A model generated the notes under the pieces. The model was given only the letters and a program-made list of their open reading frames with translations, made no database searches and had not been told where the DNA came from. DNA of 64,000 nucleotides from Arion vulgaris (Eukaryota; Mollusca; Gastropoda; Stylommatophora; Arionidae): contig CM036758.1 in NCBI GenBank assembly GCA_020796225.1, positions 29,732,647 through 29,796,646 of the forward strand, read 5' to 3'. Of the stretch, positions 20,041 to 29,827 are shown piece after piece; the first letter of the stretch is position 1; every line of letters begins with the position of its first letter. The position numbers were made by a program, and so were the translations under genes.

Positions 20041-20494
20041 ATCCTTTACAGAATGTAGCCGTCAGCCACAGTAAATGAGTCGTTGATTTTCTATGCACCA
20101 CTTATACATTCAGTAGTTGGACATATAAAAAGACAGGAAGGGCTGGAGAAGAGTTTCATGGAAGGAGATATACTGTCAAAGAGAAGAAAAGGAAGACCAC
20201 GGAGAAGATGGATACATGATATAACTGATGGTTTGAATATGACAGCTGCAAAGGCAGGACATCTGGCCTATGAGGGGAGATATTCCGAAGGACTGTTAGG
20301 TGGCAAAGTTCTGCTCAGGACAAACTATTTGATGATGATGAGTTTGCTATTGCTTTCTGAACGGAAATGTCTATTTAAATTTCGTAAAGTTCCCACGGAA
20401 ACGAATTTGCTTCCAAATTTCCTGACGCGGAGTTTGAACTAGGTACGCTTGGATTGTGGTCGAGTTCACTACCGCTTAAGCTACAGACGCCCAC
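20041..20494 (-). mobile_element. SINE family F, interrupted by a LINE end
   Basis: Two halves of one minus-strand SINE: 20342-20494 has the tRNA-like head (GTCTGTAGCTTAAGCGG in element sense, B-box-like region near GTTCAAAC) and 20041-20107 has the 3' part (CAACGACTCATTTACTGTGG in sense). The intact plus-strand copy at 35.29 kb shows they are contiguous in the family. Confidence 0.85.
20108..20341 (+). mobile_element. LINE 3' end nested in the SINE
   Basis: Open frame GHIKRQEGLEKSFMEGDILS, then RRKGRPRRRWIHDITDGLNM, TAAKAGHLAYEGRYSEGLLG and a short GATGATGATG tail. Target sequence CAGTAGTTTGCTATT of the SINE is split with a 4-5 bp duplication (AGTT). The G-R-P-R-R-R-W motif places it with the 7.84 kb element. 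Confidence 0.88.
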
Positions 20495-20517
20495 TAGTAC
20501 CTACCTTTGATAAGAGC

Positions 20518-20775
20518 TTGACACCCGAGCGCTTACCGGGGCCCAAATTTGGGGTGTAAAGAATAGAACCACTGTTACCTGCCACGCATGTCGTAAGAGG
20601 TGACTAAGGAGGTTTGGCTGAAATCGGATGCACGTGTCCTAAACGTGTAGAAGTCTATGCGTTTAGGGCCTACCAAACCAATGTGCAACGTGTACACATT
20701 CTTGGCAAAGATCAAACATATCCCAATGATTAAAATTGGTTGTAAAGAACGAACGTAAAGAAGAAGAAGAAGATA
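20518..20775 (+). mobile_element. SINE-like family D, with GAA tail
   Basis: CCCGAGCGCTTACCGGG head, AAATTTGGGGTGTAAAGAAT, CATGTCGTAAGAGGTGACTA, GTGTAGAAGTCTATGCGTTT body, AAAGATCAAACATATC, and an AAGAAGAAGAAG tail. It sits directly after the SINE F copy. Confidence 0.9.
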
Positions 20776-21544
20776 AGAGCTTACAGTTACATATGAAATG
20801 TAAGCAATAGTGTTCATGTTTTTGTTTCACTAAGAAAACAGATGTAGATTGTTGTATTTTATTTTCCCCTTCTGCTTACAAATCTTGTATTTATTCTCAG
20901 ACATGTTCATCCGTTAAATTCTATTGTGGCAACTGTCAAGTATAAATATAAACATATTTAAATCTGTATGTACGACTTATTATGTTATTTTCCCTTGATT
21001 ATTGATGACAGAACTGCTTACATTTATTAATCTTCCATTTAGAGTTTGTTGTTAAAATTAAATCCGTGAGTTGTTTTCGCAGCTGTTATTTCTCAAACCC
21101 TTTTAAAAGATAAATTGTGTTTTTGTATTTAATACAAATTAAGTGTTGCTAGAGCGAAGAGTGAGGATCATATAGGAAATGTATTGGCAAATATTTCGGA
21201 AAACCAGTAAACAATTAACACTCAGAAGATAACAATATATTTGGTTCAGTGGTATGGAACTTTCGATTGCAACATGTCACAACAGGAAATCAGATAATGT
21301 TCACAAATGAAAGCACAGATGTAACCACTGTTTCGAATAATCGGTTTTTTTTTATAAAAACAAAGGAAACAAGATAAATTAAAGGTTAAAAGCGAAAAAT
21401 AGACACAAAATACGGATACGAAGCATACACATTTCAAAATGATAACAAAGGTTGTAAATTATAATTAAGAAATCCAGAAAATAAAATGTGAGTATGCCCT
21501 AATAGAGTAAATACTTAGTGTATGAAGCATTTCTCCTTTCTTAT
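20776..21544. other. No recognised feature
   Basis: AT-rich unique-looking sequence, no periodicity and no family match. Open frames are short and hydrophobic from T-richness. Confidence 0.45.
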
Positions 21545-21880
21545 CAGTTTCTGAAGAGGAAAGAAATTGGCCCTCCTACTTCGTGCACAACCAGTATCAA
21601 ATATTATAAGGAAACGAAGGTGGAAATATTTAGGTCATGTTCTTAGATCAGACGAAAAGAGACTAAATCGACAAGTCCTTATGTGGTCACCAGTTGGGAA
21701 AAGAAAACGTGGAAGACCAAAGACCACTCTTTGAAGAACAATCCAACAAGAAAGTAAACTATTGGGATGTAAAACCATATCAGATCTCCAACTGCTAGCA
21801 ACAAACCGCATCACATGGAGATCTAAAACCTCTGCCCTATATGCCGTTTTGGCACGAAAGGAAGAAACTAACTAACCTCC
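21545..21880 (+). mobile_element. LINE C-terminal fragment
   Basis: Codons for [28 protein letters not shown], a stop, then RTIQQESKLLGC, LATNRITWRSKT and ALYAVLARKEETN. The LGHVLR, G-R-P-K and NR-x-x-WR order matches LINE RT tails. Confidence 0.8.
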
Positions 21881-22039
21881 TGCACACTAAGTTCTATAAA
21901 TGTGAGTTGGCACCATACTCTAAGGTCTGAAAAGATTACGGGACTTTGTGCTTTCATTTAAATGTTACAAAATCATTTTTACAATCTTGGATAGTTTGTC
22001 CTAACTCAATTCTCGATAACTGGAGAATAATTCTAATAT

Positions 22040-22615
22040 GCCACACAATGTGTTTCCGTGGATCAGATTCTGCCAACACAACAATATGTTTCCATAGATC
22101 AGATTCTATCAACACAACAATGTGTTTCCATAGATCAGATTCTGCCAACACAACAATGTGTTTCCATAGATCAGATTCTATCAACACAACAATGTGTTTC
22201 CATAGATCAGATTCTGCCAACACAATAATGTGTTTCCATAGATCAGATTCTGCCAACACAATAATGTGTTTCCGTTAATCAGATTCTACCAACACAACAA
22301 TATGTTTCCATAGATCAGATTCTATCAACACAACAATGTGTTTCCGTGGATCAGATTCTATCAACACGATAATGTGTTTCCATAGATCAGATTCTACCAA
22401 CACAATAATGTGTTTTCTTGGATCAGATTCTACCAACACAACAATATGTTTCCATAGATCAGATTCTACCAACACAACAATGTTTTTCTGTGGATCAGAT
22501 TCTACCAACACAACAATGTGTTTCCGTGGATCAGATTCTATCAACACAATAATGTGTTCCATAGATCAATTCTACCAACACAACAATGTGTTTCCATAGA
22601 TCAGATTCTGCCAAC
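22040..22615. repeat. 36-bp minisatellite, about 16 copies
   Basis: GATCAGATTCTGCCAACACA-type unit of 36 bp. Alternation of TCTGCC/TCTATC/TCTACC and CCATA/CCGTG variants gives a partial 72-bp higher-order pattern at the left. Divisible by three, so both strands are open for about 100 codons; not coding. Confidence 0.96.
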
Positions 22616-23384
22616 ACAAAACTCACGTGCATAGTATCAAAGCACTTTTATAGTAACAAATGTAATGAGCTATAATTTGGCATTGTGTCATTTCTGATTG
22701 ATAATAGGAGAAGCGCAGAGATGAATCGTTCAACTATCAAGTATAGGAATGCCATGTGTTAAACCCACATGGCCACAATGCACAATATAAATAAACATAT
22801 CTCTCGAGTTTAAATTGACTCTAATCAACCGTGAAACACTATTGTATGAAAGTAACATGTACCAAGTATCTCTAGGTAGTCAGTACTATTAAATGGAGCT
22901 GTTGTTTTATCTGACTCTCAGCCAATGCTTCACAAGATTCAAAAGGGCAGGTTTCGGTATGAGTGGATGTCGTGTATAGAAGTTTCTAACCTCCAGCGGC
23001 TCACGTAGACCTCCTGTGCTAGAAATGCGGGTGTTCGTGGCAACAAGAGAGCGGTCAGACTTGCATTGAAAACATCGATTGTTGTGAAGTTTTGGATTGA
23101 TAAGGAATATATTATTCGGTCTCTTGGTGACCTGCTGTTGGATGAGGACACTCAAATGGATATTGAATCAATCCAGCGAATTAAGGCGTTTGGAATTACA
23201 CATTATATAAGTCCATCTTAATGCTTGAGTGGCAGAGAGATAAGTGTTTAACCAGCGATCCACAGGAACCATCAGTGTGCATACCCCTTTGACTGTGCAC
23301 CTATGGGTATGCCTGGAGTGCTGTAACGTCAGCTCAGGAATCACTAAACAATAACTGTAAGTCAAAAGTAACTACTTCTTCTTG
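22616..23384. other. Unclassified, higher-GC block at 22.91-23.36 kb
   Basis: 22907-23365 has a base composition unlike its AT-rich flanks and holds overlapping minus-strand frames of 65-82 codons (for example one ending LLNLVKHWLRVR). I do not recognise a family; a decayed transposon is likely. Confidence 0.4.
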
Positions 23385-23715
23385 TTTGCTCTAAATAAAC
23401 CATTTATTAAACCACTCTTTGTTCGCTCTAAATAAACCATTTATTAAACTAATCTTTGTTTGCTCTAAATAAACCATTTATTAAACCACTCTCTGGTCGC
23501 TCTAAATAAACCATTTATTAAATCACTCTTTGTTCGCTCTAAATAAACTATTTATTAAACCACTCTTTGTTCTCTCTAAATAAACCATTTATTAAACCAC
23601 TCTTTGTTTGCTCTAAATAATCCATTTATTAAACCACTCTTTGTTTGCTCTAAATAAACCATTTATTAAACCACTCTTTGTTCGCTCTAAATTAACCATT
23701 TATTAAATCATTCTT
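23385..23715. repeat. 37-bp minisatellite, about 9 copies
   Basis: CTCTAAATAAACCATTTATT recurs every 37 bp with substitutions only. Confidence 0.95.
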
Positions 23716-23719
23716 TTTT

Positions 23720-24105
23720 CATCTATGTGATGTGCGTCTTAGAGAGAGTGAATGTATTGTGCCAGTTAGGGGTCTACAGAGAGGTAGAGCAGCACATCTG
23801 AATTCTGCATGCTTTTTTTCGGGTTCGCCTCTCTACGTAGGACCAAATTGCCCAGGTGAGACCACCGCCTTCCCTTGTCGAGCCAGAGCCTTGTTAGTCT
23901 GTGTCTTTGTTGTCAAAGTTTTCTGGTCTACGTCACTGAGACGTGGCGTTGGTTCGTGTACTCTACAGTTGGTTCGTATATTCTACAGGTCATCAGAAGG
24001 CTCTGAGATTTTACTTATCACCATCCTGACAGTCAGTACTCAGCACAAACGCTTGTCAAGATCCATGATTACACACACCAGCTGGCATGGCACATAATGA
24101 TGATG
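23720..24105. other. Diverged D/E-type segment and possible LINE end
   Basis: 23745-23810 aligns loosely to the minus-strand body of family E (TGTATTGTGCCAGTTAGGG, GCAGCACATCTGA). At 24090-24105 CATAATGATGATGATTGG resembles a LINE triplet tail. Weak evidence for both. Confidence 0.35.
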
Positions 24106-24139
24106 ATTGGGTTATATAAAATATGTCATAGCTATTTCT

Positions 24140-24515
24140 TGCAAGTTTAATTTGTCTTTGATGTGTTTGTATTGTGTGCCTGTCTTTAACTTTAATTTGT
24201 CTTTGATGTGTTTATATTGTGTGCCTGTCTTTAACTTTAATTTGTCTTTGATGTGTTTATATTGTGTGCCTGTCTTTAACTTTAATTTGTCTTTGATGTG
24301 TTTATATTGTGTGCCTGTCTTTAACTTTAATTTGTCTTTGATGTGTTTATATTGTGTGCCTGTCTTTAACTTTAATTTTTCTTTGATGCGTTTGTATTGT
24401 TTGTCTGTCTTTAACTTTAATTTTTCTTTGATGCGTTTGTATTGTTTGTCTGTCTTTAACTTTAATTTTTCTTTGATGCGTTTGTATTGTGTGCCTGTCT
24501 TTAACTTTAATTTAC
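24140..24515. repeat. 45-bp minisatellite, about 8 copies
   Basis: TTTAATTTGTCTTTGATGTG plus 25 bp, repeated every 45 bp. The last three copies share TTTTTCTTTGATGCG, a block substitution. Period 15 codons, giving open frames on both strands (147 and 136 codons), not treated as genes. Confidence 0.96.
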
Positions 24516-24972
24516 GCTCCAACTTTCAACAAAAGAAGAATTTTAATTGAGATCGCTGCATTTAGACGAAATTACTTCCTAGAAAGTGTTTATGTTTGCG
24601 ATGTTAATTGCCTGATTAGGTAAGGAGATTAGCTAAATAAGAGGACTTGAAACTGTTCAACGTTTGTCATTTCCAAGTTACTTACCTGCGCAACAGATGA
24701 GGAAAATAAATTGTGTCAAACACTTAAATGCTTGTCTCCAAAAAAAAATACTTTTATTTATTAATTAAATTTGAGCAATTATTTTATGATGGACATGTTA
24801 ACATATGAATGTAGATCTATTTTAATGTTTCAAAAAAAAACATTGCATAGTTGCCATGACAACAGCGGAAATCTTTTTCTTTTTTTTTAAAGTCTTTGAA
24901 GTTACGAATCTGAATTTCTACTGAAATGTGTCAATATATGGAGAAATATATCAGATGAATATGTTTTTGTAT
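24516..24972. other. No recognised feature
   Basis: AT-rich sequence with A8-A9 and T8 runs only. Confidence 0.4.
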
Positions 24973-26632
24973 GTGAGTAGTGATTAGTGAGTAGTGATTA
25001 GTGAGTAGTGATTAGTGAGTAGTGATTAGTGAGTAGGGAGTAGTGAGTAGTGATTAGTGAGTAGTGATTAGTGAGTAGTGATTAGTGTGAGTGAGTAGTG
25101 AGTAGTGATTAGTGAGTAGTGAGTAGTGATTAGTGAGTAGTGAGTAGTGATTAGTGAGTAGTGATTAGTGAGTAGTGATTAGTGAGTAGTGATTAGTGAG
25201 TGGGTGAGTAGTGAGTGTGAGTAGTGATTAGTGATTAGTGATTAGTGAGTGTGATTAGTGATTAGTGATTAGTGAGTAGGGATTAGTGAGTAGTGAGTAG
25301 TGATTAGTGAGTAGTGATTAGTGAGTAGTGATTAGTGATTAGTGAGTAGTGATTAGTGAGTAGTGATTAGTGAGTAGTGATTAGTGATTAGTGATTAGTG
25401 AGTAGTGATTAGTGAGTAGTGATTAGTGAGTAGTGAGTAGTGATTAGTGAGTAGTGAGTAGTGATTAGTGAGTGTGAGTGTGAGTAGTGATTAGTGAGTA
25501 GTGAGTATTGAGTAGTGGTTAGTGATTAGTGAGTAGTGATTAGTGAGTAGTGATTAGTGAGTAGTGATTAGTGAGTAGTGTTTAGTGAGTAGTGATTAGT
25601 GATTAGTGAGTAGTGAGTAGTGAGTAGTGATTAGTGATTAGTGATTAGTGATTAGTGATTAGTGATTAGTGATTAGTGATTAGTGAGTAGTGATTAGTGA
25701 TTAGTGATTAGTGATTAGTGAGTAGTGATTAGTGAGTAGTGAGTAGCGATTAGTGAGTAGCGATTAGTGAGTAGCGATTAGTGAGTAGTGATTAGTGAGT
25801 AGTGATTAGTGAGTAGTGAGTAGCGATTAGTGAGTAGCGATTAGTGAGTAGCGATTAGTGAGTAGTGATTAGTGAGTAGCGATTAGTGAGTAGTGAGTAG
25901 TGATTAGTGAGTAGTGATTGGTGAGTAGTGATTAGTGAGTAGTGATTAGTGAGTAGTGATTAGTGAGTAGTGATTAGTGAGTAGTGATTAGTGAGTAGTG
26001 ATTAGTGAGTAGTGATTAGTGAGTAGTGATTAGTGAGTAGTGATTAGTGAGTAGTGATTAGTGAGTAGTGATTAGTGAGTAGCGATTAGTGAGTAGCGAT
26101 TAGTGAGTAGCGATTAGTGAGTAGTGATTAGTGAGTAGTGATTAGTGAGTAGGGATTAGTGAGTAGTGACTAGTGAGTAGTGATTAGTGAGTAGTGATTA
26201 GTGAGTAGTGATTGGTGAGTAGTGATTAGTGAGTAGTGAGTAGCGATTGTGAGTAGCGATTAGTGAGTAGCGATTAGTGAGTAGCGATTAGTGAGTAGCG
26301 ATTAGTGAGTAGTGAGTAGTGATTAGTGAGTAGTGATTAGTGAGTAGTGATTAGTGAGTAGTGATTAGTGAGTAGTGATTAGTGAGTAGTGATTAGTGAG
26401 TAGTGATTAGTGAGTAGTGAGTAGCGATTAGTGAGTAGCGAGTAGTGATTAGTGAGTAGTGATTAGTGATTAGTGATTAGTGATTAGTGAGTAGTGATTA
26501 GTGATTAGTGATTAGTGAGTAGTGATTAGTGAGTAGTGATTAGTGAGTAGTGATTAGTGAGTAGTGATTAGTGAGTAGTGATTAGTGATTAGTGATTAGT
26601 GAGTAGTGATTAGTGAGTAGTGATTAGTGAGG
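24973..26632. repeat. Heptamer satellite, about 237 units
   Basis: 1.66 kb built from two 7-mers, AGTGATT and AGTGAGT, mostly alternating as a 14-mer, with runs of one type. A third form, AGCGATT, appears in clusters (about 25.75-25.87, 26.08-26.12, 26.25-26.31, 26.42 kb), indicating block duplication. Every frame has TAG or TGA, so nothing can be translated. Confidence 0.97.
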
Positions 26633-26652
26633 ATCGTCTTCTTTGCACTCTG

Positions 26653-26868
26653 AGCCCGCGTGCGCAGCGTGTTCGTAGCGCGTTGAACTGAGGGTGACAA
26701 GGCCTCTGTGAGTGCGAGTTCAATTCCGCGGGCTGGCAGAATAGTCAGAGGTTTCCCAAATTTACGGTGTTCGTGGTACCGAACCGATGGGTTACGATGT
26801 CCATGTTATCGAGCTGAAGAACTGAAGAGCTGAAGTGCTTCTGGAACGGGGAAAAAGAATTGCACTTT
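26653..26868 (+). mobile_element. SINE family A, plus strand, diverged
   Basis: GTGTTCGTAGCGCGTTGAAC (A-box region), GAGTTCAATTCC (B box), GCTGGCAGAATAGTC, TTTACGGTGTTCGTGGTACC, GCTGAAGTGCTTCTGGA and a short A-rich end. It lies 20 bp after the heptamer array. More diverged from the consensus than the copies at 7.5 and 49.0 kb. Confidence 0.88.
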
Positions 26869-27009
26869 GACCAGATCCATGTGTGTTCAGATTGCTTCCT
26901 CAGCAAATATATCAGCGTAAAGGGACTGAGCACTCCTGTTCTGTGTTGATTATCCCTTACCCTCTACAATTTCTACTACATACGGACGCAGTTTATATTC
27001 TAATAGATA

Positions 27010-27861
27010 CTTCTTCTTCGAACGCTCCATAGCGACCACTTGGTAACCACTTTTTGTGATTTGTTTATGATCTGAGCCTAAGAGCGATTGTATATTGTGC
27101 CAGTTATGCACCTACAAGTAGGCCAACACATCCGATTTCTACGACGTTTCTATTGCTAGGTAGCTTCCTAGGCCCCTACCGCAGTCGTATCTTACGACAT
27201 GTCTTGTAGGTCGCAGTGCTACTATCTCAGTCGTATCTTACGACATGTCTTGTAGGTCGCAGTGCTACTATCTCAGTCGCATCTTACGACATGGCTTGTA
27301 GGTCGCAGTGCTACTATCTCAGTCGCCTCTTACGACATGTCTTGTAGGTCGCAGTGCTACTATCTCAGTCGCCTCTTACGACATGGCTTGTAGGTCGCAG
27401 TGCTACTATCTCAGTCGCATCTTACGACATGGCTTGTAGGTCGCAGTGCTACTATCTCAGTCGCCTCTTACGACATGTCTTGTAGGTCGCAGTGCTACTA
27501 TCTCAGTCGCCTCTTACGACATGTCTTGTAGGTCGCAGTGCTACTATCTCAGTCGCCTCTTACGACATGTCTTGTAGGTCGCAGTGCTACTATCTCAGTC
27601 GCCTCTTACGACATGCCTTGTAGGTCGCAGTGATACTATCTCAGTCGCCTCTTACGACATGTCTTGTAGGTCGCAGTGCTACTATCTCAGTCGCCTCTTA
27701 CGACATGTCTTGTAGGTCGCAGTGCTACTATCTCAGTCGCCTCTTACGACATGTCTTGTAGGTCGCAGTGCTACTATCTCAGTCGCCTCTTACGACATGC
27801 CTTGTAGGTCGCAGTGATACTATTCTTTGCTCCCCATGTGAGCCCTGGCAACACACGGGTG
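27010..27861 (-). mobile_element. SINE-like family E with internal expansion
   Basis: Minus-strand copy: TTCTTCTTC (tail) at the left, body with GTGCCAGTTATGCACCTACA, then the head CTTACGACATGTCTTGTAGG and finally CAACACACGGGTG. The head segment is amplified in tandem (27182-27825), lengthening the element from about 250 to 850 bp. Confidence 0.9.
27182..27825. repeat. 46-bp array, 14 copies, from the SINE head
   Basis: CAGTCGCCTCTTACGACATG and 26 further bases repeat every 46 bp. Each unit is the family E head region. CATG(T/G/C)CTTG and GCCTC/GCATC/GTATC variants mark sub-blocks; the last unit restores the normal continuation into ATTCTTTGCTC. Confidence 0.95.
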
Positions 27862-27954
27862 TAATGTATACTGAATTAAATAGTATAATGGCTTTCCGTC
27901 GTCTTAAAAATACCAGCAGCCAATATATCGGCACAGAAGGACGAATGGGTTAAT

Positions 27955-28150
27955 GTAGCGTTTTGTATCCTTAACAGGTTGTTCATGCCTGGACGTTCCC
28001 AGTTACACACTTGTCTCCCTCAGCGTCTTGTATCTTTAACAATGTGTTCATGCCTGGACGTTCCCAGTTACACTCTTGTCTCCGTCAGCGTCTTGTATCC
28101 TTAACAAGGTGTTCATGCCTGGACGTTCCCAGTTACATCCTTGACTCCCT
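27955..28150. repeat. 64-bp tandem repeat, 3 copies
   Basis: GTTCATGCCTGGACGTTCCC with flanking TTGTATCCTTAACA repeats three times at about 64-bp spacing. Confidence 0.92.
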
Positions 28151-28199
28151 CGCTCTGATGGGGATGCGGATTCATATGAAAAGTCTGTAAAAAACAAAG

Positions 28200-28525
28200 T
28201 CATCTATTAGAACTGACTGTCTTATGATATTGATGATGTCTGACCTGTCCATCACCTGTCATTCCTCGATGACTGCTGGATCAGCTAGCTGACCTTCTCT
28301 CTCGTCCCCTTCCACACCCGCATGACCCGGCACGAAAGTAATTGTTATATGGATTATTTGTGACGTACTCAGTGTGTCTTCTCGAGCCATATGTAGCCGG
28401 ACTGGGGTTTCTTGAGCATGTTCATTGAGTTACTAAGTATGCATACAGGAGTGTACCCATGTGTACCCAGCCATTTTACAGCCCTGGTCACTGCCAAGGT
28501 TTTCATTGTGAAGCTACTCGTGATC
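28200..28525 (-). mobile_element. LINE RNase H domain remnant
   Basis: Minus-strand frame reads SSFTMKTLAVTRAVKWLGTH, CILSNSMNML, then after two stops ITITFVPGHAGVEGDE and LADPAV. These match RNase H: the helix after the catalytic Glu, the S-D-S strand (here SNS, Asp lost) and the VPGHxGVxGNExAD segment (here GDEREGQLAD). Such a domain occurs in LINEs of the I-like group and sits 3' of the RT. Confidence 0.75.
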
Positions 28526-28689
28526 ACATGATACTTTGATTGTTTATTCTTCTACTTATACAATCAGGTCAATGATTACAATCAATCATCAATCTTTAGA
28601 AAATTTAAAAATTTAGGATTTACTTCATAGAATCGGGTTTTCCCATATGATTCGGTCCTTCTCAGCCGAAAGTATTGCAACTTGTAGCT

Positions 28690-28815
28690 CTAGCAATAAT
28701 TTTAACAATCTTCCTGAAAAAATGCCCTTGTCGACCGAACGATGGGTCCAGATTCGAATTCATAGCCTTCAGAACGCCAGGCAAACTTCTTGACCACCGC
28801 CGCATATGTCAAACC
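28690..28815 (-). mobile_element. tRNA-like SINE head (family G-like)
   Basis: Element-sense sequence GCGGCGGTGGTCAAGAAGTT then GAATTCGAATCTGG gives A-box and B-box-like blocks at tRNA spacing. Related loosely to copies at 37.7 and 49.6 kb. Confidence 0.5.
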
Positions 28816-28847
28816 GACTCACTCTTATCACCAGGACTACTATCTTC

Positions 28848-29100
28848 TTCTTTGAACACTCCATATCGACCACTTGTTAACCCCTCTTTGTGATTTGTAT
28901 AGGATCCGAGTCTAAGAGCGATTGTACGTTGTTCCAGTTATGCGCCTACAAGTAGACCAGCATATCCGATTTCTGCCACGCTTTTTAGTTACTATGGTAG
29001 CTTATCTAGGCTCCTATCTCAGTCGCCTCTTACGACATGCTTTGTAGGTCGCATTGTTACTATTCTTTGCTTACCTTGCGAGCCCGGCAAGACACGGGCC
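28848..29100 (-). mobile_element. SINE-like family E, unexpanded
   Basis: TCTTCTTCTTTGAACACTCC (tail side), CGATTGTACGTTGTTCCAGT, CAGTCGCCTCTTACGACATG once only, then CTTTGCTTACC and GGCAAGACACGGGCC. It provides the unexpanded comparison for the copy at 27.0 kb. Confidence 0.9.
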
Positions 29101-29102
29101 AT

Positions 29103-29505
29103 CAGCAGGACAAAGCCTATATCGTTGGTTATGTTAGATAATCTTGCTACCATGACACAAAGTCTATATCGTTGGTTATGTTAGATAATCTTGCTACCAT
29201 GACACAAAGCCTATATCGTTGGTTATGTTAGATAATCTTACTACCATGACACAAAGCCTATATCGTTGGTTATGTTAGATAATCTTGCTACCATGACACA
29301 AGCTATCGTTGGTTATGTTAGATAATCTTGCTACTACACAAGCCTATATCGTTGGTTATGTTAGATAAGTGCTACCATGACAAAGTCTATATCGTTGTTA
29401 TTAGATAATTGCTCCATGACACAGCCTATATCGTTGTTATGTTAGATAATCTTGCTACAAGATAAAGTCATTCAGTTGTTTGTTGAGTAATTGCTACCAT
29501 GACAC
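29103..29505. repeat. 47-bp minisatellite, about 8 copies, indel-rich
   Basis: CTATATCGTTGGTTATGTTA recurs; the first four units are clean at 47 bp, then 29295-29500 loses one to four bases at scattered sites in each unit. Confidence 0.93.
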
Positions 29506-29509
29506 AAAT

Positions 29510-29824
29510 CTCGTCTTCTCAAAGATTTAAGTGAAATTAAGGATGACTTAGCTATCAGTGTACGTGAAGTAAAACTTGACCAATAGATGACAGGTTGATT
29601 AATTTGTCTGCTGTTATATTGTTAGTAACATCGGACAATGGGATAAATCTGATTATCTACAGTCAAGTGAACTCTTCACATGATTGACATGTACATAAAG
29701 ATTTAACATTTTCCGAACAGACATCAAATAATTAATATTCATGCGTACGTTTAAACAGGTGCTATAATTCTTAAAGCGTAACATGATTCTTGCAATTGAA
29801 ATTTACAGACGTATACAAGACCTT
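29510..29824. other. No recognised feature
   Basis: Unique-looking AT-rich spacer between two satellites. Confidence 0.4.
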
Positions 29825-29827
29825 GAT

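Noticed and set aside
22040..22615. CRISPR-like array
   Set aside because: Direct repeats are contiguous with no unique spacers, and the context is an animal genome.
24107..24550. Opposing 147- and 136-codon frames
   Set aside because: 45-bp minisatellite, open on both strands by periodicity.
24973..26632. Telomere repeat
   Set aside because: AGTGATT/AGTGAGT does not match known animal telomere units (TTAGGG, TTAGG) and is internal.
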